The translations under genes and the position numbers were made by a program. The notes under the pieces were generated by a model, which worked only from the letters and a program-made list of their open reading frames with translations, did no database searches and was not told the origin of the DNA. Below, piece by piece: positions 9,122 through 19,933 of a stretch of DNA of 64,000 bases. Position 1 is the stretch's first letter; the number at the start of each line of letters is the position of its first letter. This DNA comes from Nitrososphaerota archaeon. GTDB taxonomy: Archaea; Thermoproteota; Nitrososphaeria; Nitrososphaerales; CADDZS01. Location of the stretch: positions 1 through 64,000 of the forward strand of contig JAJPHP010000078.1 in NCBI GenBank assembly GCA_021325255.1, written 5' to 3'.

Positions 9122-9400
9122 GTTCCACTTTCTTCTGTTGGGCAGGTACGCTCTGGCTTGTAAACCTCGCTGCAGCGATGATCAACAGGATCAAGCACAG
9201 CTCTGCAAGTGTCATGTCGCGCTGATTGTTGGAATGCATTCCCACATTTACGAGCAATGTCACGAGTGAAAGGAGTACGTCCAGTTAGAGCATAAGCTTT
9301 CCGGCTTTCATCCGGAACCGTATGGAGGCTTACCGGAATCAGGCGGATAAGGTATTGCTAGCGTATCTACAGCCGGTTAGTCTTTCTCATTGATGATCGC

Positions 9401-9658
9401 CTAGTTGCGTTCCCAGAGTCTGCAGTATCCATAAGGCGCGACGATGTCCGATTTCTTTCCTAGGCTGTCCTCACCGTGATTGTGGACTATGAGGCACCTT
9501 CCTCCTTGGACGTTGAAGATGAATACGGAGATGTAGCAGCAAAAGTTGTGTTTCAGATCCGCGTTCTTGAAGTCGTCGATTTCGATGTAGCCTGCTTTCT
9601 TTTTCTCAATTCGCGCTTCTTTCAGGATTCCAATTGCGTGTCTTAATTGTTCCGACAA
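9401..9658 (-). CDS. Small Cys-containing protein, copy 1 of a local pair
   Basis: An 85-residue protein of unknown function beginning with TTG. After a helical start (residues 1-20) comes a Cys pair, then GGRCLIV, and a C-terminal SDIVAPYGYC-x-LW. The same pattern recurs in the damaged copy at 9687-9902. The spacing of Cys residues and the G-x-C-x-x-W end recall high-potential iron-sulfur proteins, but this copy has CC where the other has C-x2-C, so cluster binding is uncertain. The conservation of the pair argues that it is or was a real gene. Confidence 0.5.
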   Translation of the reverse strand: MSEQLRHAIGILKEARIEKKKAGYIEIDDFKNADLKHNFCCYISVFIFNVQGGRCLIVHNHGEDSLGKKSDIVAPYGYCRLWERN

Positions 9659-9686
9659 TTCTAGTTTGTTCTCCTCTCTCTTTTCT

Positions 9687-9902
9687 TCATTGCCACTTTT
9701 TGGGTATCACGGCCCAGCTGGGCTTCCACAGGGTGCACATTGCATAGGGAGCTATTCTATCAGACCTTACTCACTCAGCGCTCTCTCCCTTCGTAGTGAC
9801 GATTGCACAATCATCATGCCCTTCCCAGAAATAGATGCAGGTGGCGCAGAAGAAACCTGCGGAGCTGACCACGTTCTCAAACTGCGGATACTCAATATAC
9901 AA
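9687..9902 (-). pseudogene. Damaged paralogue of the small Cys protein at 9401-9658 (in-frame TGA)
   Basis: Reading from a TTG at 9902 gives YIEYPQFENVV, then FFCATCIYFW, DDCAIV and a TGA stop at 9771-9773. The same frame then continues with SDRIAPYAMC-x-LW, which matches SDIVAPYGYC-x-LW of the intact neighbour. The stop falls between the third and fourth conserved Cys, at a place where the neighbour has no Cys, so a selenocysteine reading is unlikely. The pattern C-x2-C...C...C with aromatic neighbours resembles HiPIP-like proteins. I regard it as a pseudogene with one nonsense mutation, or as a truncated 43-residue product. Confidence 0.55.
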
Positions 9903-10373
9903 GGCTAGGATTTTGCTTATTCATTAGTACTCCGTCCCAGGAATATACCGAGGATCTTGCTGTTCTTCTCCGCCGTGGGATCCCGCACCTTCTTCGATCT
10001 CATGCAATTTTTGGTCAAAAGAGTAGGAATGCTATTTGGAATAAAACATTTTGCTCTAATTCGATAAAGTTTCGATCCGTTCTTTGCTGCAAAGTGTATG
10101 CTAGAAAGAGAAGTCGCGCATTGAAGTCCATAGCAAGTCATTTACTCGACTCCTGGTATCAAGAATCTTTGAGACTTCTGTTTTGTTTTTTCCGAGCTTC
10201 GCCTCCTCTTAGCACTCTTCGAAGTTGCTCGAAGGGCTCACCGGGCCTCAACACTCACACGAGTTTGAGAACTGCCTTTCCGTTAGCTTCGTGAGAATCG
10301 CATGTATTGTGATCGAACGTTGCGATCAGGAGCGCGAGTCTCTACAAGCTACCCTTCGGCTTGGAACCATCCG
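9903..10373. other. Intergenic region with a decayed coding trace
   Basis: On the minus strand (about 9917-10010) the reading CMRSKKVRDPTAEKN recalls the start of the DUF5679 small zinc-ribbon family (YCxKCxxKxxxxDPKxxTxKNG), but the second Cys of the first pair is missing and the second Cys pair is replaced by hydrophobic residues. I take it as an eroded gene at best. Nothing else in the region is supported. Confidence 0.25.
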
Positions 10374-11762
10374 TCACTCTACGCCTGGGGTAACAATTGA
10401 AACTTCTTGCTGGAGAAGGGTTGTAAGTTCGGAAATCTTTCTCTTATCTACAGTGTGCACTTTGTCTTCAATTTCTCTGAGCGTGTGAGAGTCCAAGGTT
10501 CCCGATGCAAGGCGTTCGAATTTTCGGGTAACTGTCTTCCAGTCCATTGGATGAGTAATAAAACCCTCGTAATCCTCAACCTGCTTCGTCAGCACCCTAC
10601 CATCCTTTGTCCGGATTGTTATAGAGCAGGGCATAGTCTCCGGAAACTTTAAGCTAAACTCTGGGTCTGGCAGGATGGCTATCTTTCGCATCAGCTCTTG
10701 CACATCCGTTGCATTAATTCTTTCATGAGAATACTGAGCGGGCATGACCTCTCCGTCGCACAACGCGACTGATAGTATGTATGGCAGACTGTGATCTGCC
10801 TGTTCCTTCGTTTGCACTGTCAGCTTCTCTCCTTCCTCCCCACCTCCGATTATCTTGTAGGCTACATCAAATATCTTGACTTCCACTGATTCAACATCCT
10901 TCGGTTCCAAAGAAGAATCTAATTTCATCTGCAACATGCACTCTACGGCCGATTGCGAGTGAACTTCCGAATTGTATTTCTTGAGGATAGTATGTCTTAC
11001 AATCTCCAATTCTTCCCGGCCCCAGTCTATTGCGAGTGTACCGCCAGAGAACGCGTCGTTGAACCCCTTGTTTCCCTCAAAGACTTCAAGCGGACCAGTA
11101 ATCCCCTCCTTTGCGAGAAACACAGTATTCATCGCGGCAAACGAGGTGAACGGGTATGCCAATCCCTTCCAGTTTGAAAGCTTTCCAGTGCGTGTGACGC
11201 GAAGAGCGTTTAGGGCCGTCCCACTGATCGCGATTGCGTTAGCTGTTCGCCTTGCATCCAACCTAATCGCCTTCGAAGCTGCTGCAGCTACGGCGTATGC
11301 TCCCTGAGTTGTGTGATCAAATCCATGTACTCTCACGGGAGCGACTTCGCTCAATCTGCACTGCACTTGATAGGCGATCGCGAGCGAGAGCAACAATTCT
11401 TTTCCATCGCAATCTGCGTATTCTGCTGCGGCAAGTACTGGAGCAACATTATCGCTGGGATGACAGGTCTCGCCTTTCGATAGAAAGCTATCATTGAAAT
11501 CTAGGTATCTCACTAGCGCCCCGTTGAACAATGCAGCTCTATCAGGCGAGGATTTCCCGCCTCCGATTAAGGAGCAGCGTTTCTCACCACCAAGGTCTGT
11601 TGCAACTTCTCTGACAAGCCTGGTTGTTTGCGCAGTCAACGCACCCAGCGCGCAGCCTAGAGCGTCCAGAATCCGTATCTTCAGCTGTTCGACGGCCTGA
11701 CTTGATAAATCCTCGAATGTAGAGGAGACAACAAATTCCGCCATTTCTTCTACGATTGTCAT
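10374..11762 (-). CDS. MmgE/PrpD family protein
   Basis: The 462-residue length and sequence match the MmgE/PrpD family (2-methylcitrate dehydratase, cis-aconitate decarboxylase and relatives). Recognisable features are DALGCALGA near residue 35, a GAL-x-x-LDFND loop, HPSDNVAPVLAAAE, and the HGFDHTTQGAYAVAA segment. The family catalyses hydration or dehydration of tricarboxylic acids, or decarboxylation of cis-aconitate. No citrate synthase-like or methylisocitrate lyase gene is near, so a place in a propionate pathway is not supported by context. The ATG start at 11762 is followed by a normal reading frame. The gene appears to stand alone. Confidence 0.85.
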   Translation of the reverse strand: MTIVEEMAEFVVSSTFEDLSSQAVEQLKIRILDALGCALGALTAQTTRLVREVATDLGGEKRCSLIGGGKSSPDRAALFNGALVRYLDFNDSFLSKGETCHPSDNVAPVLAAAEYADCDGKELLLSLAIAYQVQCRLSEVAPVRVHGFDHTTQGAYAVAAAASKAIRLDARRTANAIAISGTALNALRVTRTGKLSNWKGLAYPFTSFAAMNTVFLAKEGITGPLEVFEGNKGFNDAFSGGTLAIDWGREELEIVRHTILKKYNSEVHSQSAVECMLQMKLDSSLEPKDVESVEVKIFDVAYKIIGGGEEGEKLTVQTKEQADHSLPYILSVALCDGEVMPAQYSHERINATDVQELMRKIAILPDPEFSLKFPETMPCSITIRTKDGRVLTKQVEDYEGFITHPMDWKTVTRKFERLASGTLDSHTLREIEDKVHTVDKRKISELTTLLQQEVSIVTPGVE

Positions 11763-12046
11763 AGAATTGAATACTCTTCTACGAACTCATATCTCCGATA
11801 AAAGAGTAAAGGGCATGAGGCTGAAGTCCACCGAATCTTAGCTGCCCGCTTCGTGCTCGCGTCGGGAGCCAGAACACATCCTCCCTCTAGCAAATTATTT
11901 GGAGAATAGGAGGAATGCAACCTATATTCGGCTGGCGGATATCGTATTCCTCAAGAGAAATCTGATAAAACAATTATAGCTCATGCCTTTCTCTTTTCCG
12001 TGCAAAAGGAGAGGAATTTGATCTTTTGACACTCGAGAGGGATCTC

Positions 12047-12169
12047 ATGACCTGCCCGAACTGCGGCGCAAATCCAATAGATGAATGCCGATGTGCCTGC
12101 CCGTACTGTGGTGAAATCAGGGCAGACGATTGTGCGATAGGATATGGTAGGGCGACGGGCGGGGGCTAG
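12047..12169 (+). CDS. Small zinc-ribbon-like protein upstream of korA
   Basis: A 40-residue ORF beginning MTCPNCGANP, with seven Cys arranged as C3-x2-C6, C14-x-C16-x-C18-x2-C21 and C29, ending in a glycine-rich tail. The two C-x2-C pairs suggest one zinc ribbon. It starts at ATG 12047 after a GAGAGGG ribosome-site-like stretch and ends only three bases before the TTG start of korA, so it is almost surely in the same operon. It could be an accessory or regulatory factor of the oxidoreductase; function is not known. Confidence 0.7.
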   Translation: MTCPNCGANPIDECRCACPYCGEIRADDCAIGYGRATGGG

Positions 12170-12172
12170 ATC

Positions 12173-15131
<2,959 letters not shown>

Positions 15132-15283
15132 TAGTCCCTTTCTCCTCATTTTTTCCGGCCCCAACATTCCTAACGAAGCCGCTATAGTCCACCAGAAAAG
15201 TGCGGGCGAATCGTATTTTTTGGGGATGGGAAATAAGCCGACGGCCGTCCAACCTTTCAGCGTGGGAGCTGTCAGGTTTCGTC

Positions 15284-15493
15284 TTGACTTTCCAAGGGCG
15301 CGAAGTTTGTACTGAATGCGACAGGAGACTAGATCCAAAAGAAAGGGGATACTGGAGGTTGGACTCACAGACTCTCGGGTCCAAGCTAGTCTGCGCCGAA
15401 TGCTTTGAAGAAGCCTTTGATCAGTCAGAGGCAAAGACTCCAAGATTTTCAGTTTTTGCTCATAGGAACTCTATCCATCATCATGAGTCTTAG
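15284..15493 (+). CDS. Small four-Cys (zinc-binding) protein
   Basis: The C-terminal segment has two pairs, VCTECDRR and VCAECFEEAF, which together look like a treble-clef or ribbon zinc site, and the protein ends in a His-rich tail. I chose the TTG at 15284 because the sequence upstream of it is Trp-rich and does not look coding; a GTG at 15200 is an alternative that adds 28 residues. It follows korB on the same strand by about 150 bases. No family was recognised. Confidence 0.5.
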   Translation: MTFQGREVCTECDRRLDPKERGYWRLDSQTLGSKLVCAECFEEAFDQSEAKTPRFSVFAHRNSIHHHES

Positions 15494-16055
15494 TGGCTGC
15501 TTAGAGCCGATACCGTGAATGACCTCGTATAACAATCTAAGCGGCGTGAAAGTCTTATACTCAAACCAACACAAGTGCATGGATACATGGACATTTTCAT
15601 TATGCTCAGGCGAACAGCTCACGTTGAAGACGAGCTGCGGATCCTCTCTTGTCCACAGAAATGCGAAAGAGATGTCCGGCTTGGCCGCCCTCAGCTCCGA
15701 AATGCTCTTTACGTCGCGCAGCCTTACACTTCGCATTCTCTCCGCAAGTTCAGGCAGGACGAGGTGGGCTTCGGCGGCGTTTAGAACGCCATAAAACTTG
15801 TCGAGAACTCCCGTCTCAAGACTCTTTCTCCAGCCTCAATGACAAGACAAGCTGTATCGGCGTGCAGGCGATGGTCCTCCTGAGAGGTGTCCTCACCGCG
15901 AGGCTCACATTCGTCTCCTGAGAAGCTCTTTTTGGCCTTGCTTCCTTTTTACTGTAGAGCAGAACTTTGCGGCCGACAGCATCGGTCAGTATCTTTTCGT
16001 GTGGAGATATGACCTCAACGGAAAAGTTTGGCATACTCTGCGAAAAACAGCCCAC
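15449..16055 (-). pseudogene. Frame-broken gene of unknown function
   Basis: Two open frames appear to make up one disrupted gene. The upstream frame starts at GTG 16055 or ATG 16034 (MPNFSVEVISPHEK) and stops at about 15814. The downstream frame, one base shifted, carries LETGVLDKFYGVLNAAEAHL and PELAERMRSVRLRDV, and runs to 15449, but has no start codon before ATG 15736 although its coding character begins earlier. A third frame between 15780 and 15930 also looks partly coding, so more than one shift is possible. No family was recognised. A sequencing error could produce the same picture. Confidence 0.45.
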
Positions 16056-16161
16056 CTTCCTTTAAGCCTTGAGCAAGAAAATAAGAACGCATTGCCAAAG
16101 AGGAACATTTATCCCACCAGCAATTTTCGCAGATGTTTGGAGATAGAGAGAGGGATAATAA

Positions 16162-16632
16162 TTGGATATCGCCACGATTCGATACGGTTTCACCCAGCGC
16201 TTCCGCGTCCCAGCATCTGTTGCGTATAGATGGTGTACTGACTTCGAGCCGAGAGATCTTGAATTGATGCGGGAGAAAGGAAGACGGAAAATCGAGCACG
16301 TCTCAGAGGATACGATCATCCTCACTGACTCGTTCCATGCCGGCGAGGGTAGGGAGCAAGTGAGCAAAAGGAAACTTGTCAGGCTCTTTCCTGCTCGGAT
16401 GTTCTGGACGAACACTCACATCTCGGGCCCGAACAAGCACTCACAATTTCTTTACCAAATCACTCCCGAGGGAAGGAAGACGTCCAAATTGGAATTCCTT
16501 GGACAGCATGTCGAATACCGGAGCATGTCAAAGGCTGACAGCAACGCCCTAGCGAAAAGGCTTAGAGAGGAGGACTCTTCCGCGTGGAAGCTTCTCGCAA
16601 AGGCGATGGAACGAGAGCTCGTTTCACACTGA
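16162..16632 (+). CDS. SRPBCC (START-like) superfamily protein
   Basis: A 156-residue protein whose start (IRYGFTQRFRVPASVAYRWCTDFEPRDLELM) and central strands fit a polyketide-cyclase/START-like helix-grip fold that binds a hydrophobic ligand in a pocket. The TTG start at 16162 follows a purine-rich stretch. The protein has no signal peptide and is expected in the cytoplasm. It is the first gene of a segment rich in hemerythrins and a Bat-type regulator, but no functional link can be shown. Confidence 0.65.
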   Translation: MDIATIRYGFTQRFRVPASVAYRWCTDFEPRDLELMREKGRRKIEHVSEDTIILTDSFHAGEGREQVSKRKLVRLFPARMFWTNTHISGPNKHSQFLYQITPEGRKTSKLEFLGQHVEYRSMSKADSNALAKRLREEDSSAWKLLAKAMERELVSH

Positions 16633-16639
16633 GAAACTA

Positions 16640-17101
16640 CTAAACTGAATTCTCTGACGCAAGAGCCTTCAGCGCAAGTGGGAACACGATCTGTTCTTCT
16701 TCGTCGAAGTGATGCCTGAGATCAACGATGAACTTTTCGATCTCGCTCCCTGCCTCCTTTGAAGAAACTTGCGGAAGATCGTTCAGCCTCCGCTCCAAGA
16801 ACTCTGAAACCCATCTGTGTTCCTGCATGATTCTGACCGAATCGGCAGATTCCGACTTTGCGTCTTTCAATACGACCCGCATGATTCGCGCTTCTTCTTG
16901 AACCGCGTGACGGAGGATTGTCGTTCGCAAAACTAGAAGCAATGCGGCGGCTTCACTGGGACTCTTTTTCGAGACGTTTTCAATCTCGCCGAGCTTTGGA
17001 GTGAGCTCTCGGTGTTCTCGAATCAGCCTGTCAATCATCGACGGTATCGGTTCTGAGAAATCAATATCCTTGTAAGCCAAGTGGAACAGGTTCCTGTTCA
17101 A
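16640..17101 (-). CDS. Hemerythrin-like HHE domain protein
   Basis: A 153-residue four-helix bundle protein with the iron-binding His/Glu pattern of hemerythrin: LIREHREL, ILRHAVQEEARI, IMQEHRWV and LRHHFDEEEQIVFPL. These proteins bind a di-iron centre and are linked to oxygen or nitric oxide sensing or storage and to iron-sulfur repair. It closely resembles the N-terminal part of the 35.7 kb paralogue (the ILRHAV and SVRI segments recur). The neighbouring SRPBCC gene ends seven bases away, convergently. Confidence 0.88.
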   Translation of the reverse strand: MNRNLFHLAYKDIDFSEPIPSMIDRLIREHRELTPKLGEIENVSKKSPSEAAALLLVLRTTILRHAVQEEARIMRVVLKDAKSESADSVRIMQEHRWVSEFLERRLNDLPQVSSKEAGSEIEKFIVDLRHHFDEEEQIVFPLALKALASENSV

Positions 17102-17272
17102 AGTTAGCGCACGACTTTCGATTTATTCTTTGAGTCTCGGCCACGGTCCCCGAGCGAACTATTCAAAGTCTCGGCGAGATTTCTAGCAGGGCGTAGTTGT
17201 GGGGCAGCGACCTTGCAGGGTTGTAAAATGTGAAGGAAACGAGTAAATACGATAAATGGCGAAGCTTCCAGT

Positions 17273-17908
17273 GTGTTAGAAGTTCGACTCATTGTTGACG
17301 TCCCTGAGAACTGGGTCAAGGACATGGAGCGCGGGCACTCGGCGCTCATCAAAATCACTGACATAAGGAAAGGGACCTCGCCCAAGCCGCTCGTGCAAGA
17401 GTTCGTCGAAATATCGTCGACGAAGTTGAGCTCGGACGAGTTGATCAAAAGTCTCGGAAGCTCGGGTGATATTCAGAGCATAGACCTCGTTCCGGTCAGC
17501 CCCCACAGGGTGATTGGAGCCATTACGACGCAGTGGTGCCCGGTGTGTTCCACGCTTTCCGGCCTGAATTGTTCCCTGCTTTCTGCTACTACTCGAGAAG
17601 ACGGGAAAATGAATTGGAGAATACTCGTGAGCGGCGAGGACTCGCTCAGGGAGCTCACCGGCCGGCTTGAAGCACAGGGAGTCCATTACGAAATCGGAGA
17701 CATTGACAAGCTCATCGAGAAGGAGGATCTCACGGCAAGGCAGGAGCAGATAGTGAAGATGGCCCTCAACCTCGGGTTCTTCGAATTTCCGAAGAAGGTA
17801 AGACTTGTAGAGCTTTCCGAGAAACTCGGCATATCACCTGGCACATTATCGGAGATCCTTCGAAGGGCGGAGAAGCACATCCTGACTCGTTACTTCAGGG
17901 AGCACTAG
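17273..17908 (+). CDS. Bat-type HTH-10 transcriptional regulator with Cys cluster
   Basis: The C terminus (about residues 155-211) is an HTH_10 domain: LTARQEQIVKMAL, then FFEFPKKV and the recognition-helix region GISPGTLSEILRRAE. The N-terminal 150 residues form an archaeal-type sensor with a central Cys group, WCPVC followed by LNC, which could bind metal, an Fe-S cluster or sense redox state. It starts with GTG at 17273 in a short intergenic space, divergent from the hemerythrin gene at 16640-17101, so it may control that neighbour. A paralogue with a similar Cys group is at 54.6 kb. Confidence 0.88.
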   Translation: MLEVRLIVDVPENWVKDMERGHSALIKITDIRKGTSPKPLVQEFVEISSTKLSSDELIKSLGSSGDIQSIDLVPVSPHRVIGAITTQWCPVCSTLSGLNCSLLSATTREDGKMNWRILVSGEDSLRELTGRLEAQGVHYEIGDIDKLIEKEDLTARQEQIVKMALNLGFFEFPKKVRLVELSEKLGISPGTLSEILRRAEKHILTRYFREH

Positions 17909-18013
17909 TCGGAAGCTCTCTTCTTCCCCGCCCAGCCGCGCGACCCCTAAAAGAAAGCTCGTAACTGGGCAGCTGAGTCGCGCCGCACCGCTTGCTCAGT
18001 GAGGCAGCAGGAG

Positions 18014-18481
18014 CTAGGCTATTCCGTTAGATTGCTCCGGCGGAATCAGGCACTTGGCAACGGTTCCTGCAAGTAGAGCAGATGGGTACAGGACCTCCTC
18101 CTCGATTCTAGCATGGTGCGCCAGGCCGTTGAGAAGTTCGATTACCTCCTGGTCCCCCTCGTCCCTGGCCGCCTTTTTCGCCTTGAGAATCAGATCCCTT
18201 ACTCTTCCATGTTCCTCGAACATCTTTTGATATTCTTGCACGAGCCGAGCCTGCTCGTCCGCAATTTCTTTCAGGTTTGAAATCTTCTCGCCGGAAACGA
18301 GATCTGAAATCGAGCCAAGGAGCGGCATAACGAGTTTTTGCTCTTTTTCGAAGTGCGGTTCAAGAACTTCCAGGAGATCCGAAACCACCCTGCCGACGCC
18401 GTTCTTGTAAGTCGCACACGACCTCAGGGAGTGAATCAACTCTTCGTGCTCTTCGTCCAATGATTTTGGTGAGACCAACAT
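18014..18481 (-). CDS. Hemerythrin-like domain protein
   Basis: This 155-residue protein has DEEHEELI near the start, EPHFEKEQKLVMPLL, EEHGRVRDLI and HHARIEEEVLYPSALL, the spaced His/Glu ligands of the hemerythrin/HHE family. The conserved Pro after each metal-binding helix (VMPLL, LYPSA) is typical. It is divergent from and unlike the paralogue at 16640, so the two are not recent duplicates. The flavoprotein reductase gene lies downstream on the same strand, 110 bases beyond it in the reading direction, and the two may share a transcript. Confidence 0.85.
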   Translation of the reverse strand: MLVSPKSLDEEHEELIHSLRSCATYKNGVGRVVSDLLEVLEPHFEKEQKLVMPLLGSISDLVSGEKISNLKEIADEQARLVQEYQKMFEEHGRVRDLILKAKKAARDEGDQEVIELLNGLAHHARIEEEVLYPSALLAGTVAKCLIPPEQSNGIA

Positions 18482-18591
18482 ATTCTACTACTTCACTTGG
18501 GATCTATTTGCGGGCCGGAGGTCGATATTGGTTGTCCCGAAGAATTATGGCGCGAACCACCTGTGCCGACAGTGAGGTCTCTTCGGAAGCT

Positions 18592-19815
18592 CTAAGCTAG
18601 AATTTGATTGCGTTTCAATTTCGGAACGATCTCTTCATACCTCTTCCTCAGGAGCACGAGATCCCTAGCGAATTCAATCTCCTCCCACTCCTTGTTCACG
18701 GCGAGAACTCCGGAGATTCTTTCGCCGTCGAAGTAGTACTGGAGGAAGCCGTCTTTCTCGTTTAGAACGCCTTTCTTCACAACGCGCGTCCTATGGGAGA
18801 GATCACCGAAAGCGTTGATTTCCAGTCCGAATTGGTCCGAGAAGAAATAGGGCAATTCGTCAAAGGGAAGATGCTCCCCAGCCATATTTGCCCCGGCGAT
18901 GCTACCCTGTTTCACCGCAACGTCGTAGTGCTCGACACGCGTGTAACGCTGGTATATGGGGCTGAAGAAACGTGCCACATCTCCTGCCGCGAAGACTCCT
19001 GCGGTGCTTGTCTCCAGATAACCATTTACCATGATCCCATTGTTTACCTCTAGCCCAGCTCTTTCTGCGAGGGTAGTATCCGGGACAATTCCGATGCCGG
19101 TAATGACTAGGTCAGCGGGAATCTCTCTTCCGTCCGCAATCCTGACACCAGTGACCCTTCCGTCTTTTCCATAAATATCTGAAACTACTGCTTCGGTGAG
19201 TACGCGGGCTCCTTTTTGCTCAGCGTAGTTGGCAAGCCATCTGCCCGTTTCCTCATCAACAGCCGTGTTAAGCAGGTACTTGCCCGCTTCGATAATCGTC
19301 GTGTCGAGACCCTTGGAAACGAGGGTCGATGCTACCTCACATCCAATGAACCCTCCTCCTATGACTAAGGCGTTTCTTGATTCTCTGATCCTTTCTTTGA
19401 TTGCATTGCTGTCTTCAACAGTTCTGAGATAATAGAATCCATCAAGGTCAGAACCTGGAATTGCAAGTTTCCTAGGGTGGCCGCCCGTCGCAATCAAGAG
19501 TCTTTTGAACTCGAACTTTCTTTCGTCATCGAGTGTAACGCACCTTTCCTTAAGAGAAATATCCTCGGCGGAGTGATTCTGAATCATTTCGATTCTGCGT
19601 CGCGTGTAGTAGCGATCCTTGTTGAGGTAAAGCTCGTCCTCTCTTTTGTCTCCTCTCAGGTACGCCTTTGACAGCGGCGTCCGATCGTACGGGACATGGT
19701 TCTCCTTGGATACTACTACAATCCGTCCTGCCTTGTCCCTGTTCCGAATTGAGGAGGCAGCAGAAGCTGTCGCGATTCCTCCTCCAACTATTACATAATC
19801 AGCAAATTCCTTCAT
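18592..19815 (-). CDS. NAD(P)/FAD-dependent ferredoxin/rubredoxin reductase-like protein
   Basis: A 407-residue two-dinucleotide-fold flavoprotein. The FAD site is VIVGGGIATASAA at the start, the NAD(P) site is LVIGGGFIGCEVA in the middle, and the FAD-closing segment is GVFAAGDVARFF. It matches the dioxygenase ferredoxin reductase/AIF-like family, and lacks the paired redox Cys of dihydrolipoamide dehydrogenase, so it is not an E3 subunit for the E1 gene across the intergenic space. Its likely partner is a small ferredoxin, with the Rieske ferredoxin at 5.4-5.7 kb a candidate. It is transcribed divergently from the fused E1 gene. Confidence 0.88.
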   Translation of the reverse strand: MKEFADYVIVGGGIATASAASSIRNRDKAGRIVVVSKENHVPYDRTPLSKAYLRGDKREDELYLNKDRYYTRRRIEMIQNHSAEDISLKERCVTLDDERKFEFKRLLIATGGHPRKLAIPGSDLDGFYYLRTVEDSNAIKERIRESRNALVIGGGFIGCEVASTLVSKGLDTTIIEAGKYLLNTAVDEETGRWLANYAEQKGARVLTEAVVSDIYGKDGRVTGVRIADGREIPADLVITGIGIVPDTTLAERAGLEVNNGIMVNGYLETSTAGVFAAGDVARFFSPIYQRYTRVEHYDVAVKQGSIAGANMAGEHLPFDELPYFFSDQFGLEINAFGDLSHRTRVVKKGVLNEKDGFLQYYFDGERISGVLAVNKEWEEIEFARDLVLLRKRYEEIVPKLKRNQILA

Positions 19816-19933
19816 TGTGGTAATCGTGCACTCTTTCTACGATAGTATGATCACGGTTAGGAGTATTTTCCTTTGACCCGAAATTCTATGGGACAATGAT
19901 TAACGTAATGGATCGCCCATAGGATAGTAGAAG

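Noticed and set aside
9299..9317. TTCCGG-x7-CCGGAA hairpin as a terminator
   Set aside because: The stem is only six bases and has no T-run after it; archaeal termination cannot be inferred from it.
9771..9773. TGA in the small Cys protein read as selenocysteine
   Set aside because: The codon does not align with a Cys of the paralogue, and no downstream element was recognised; a nonsense mutation is simpler.
18592..19815. Flavoprotein as the E3 subunit of the adjacent E1
   Set aside because: It lacks the C-x4-C redox pair of dihydrolipoamide dehydrogenase and matches ferredoxin reductases.
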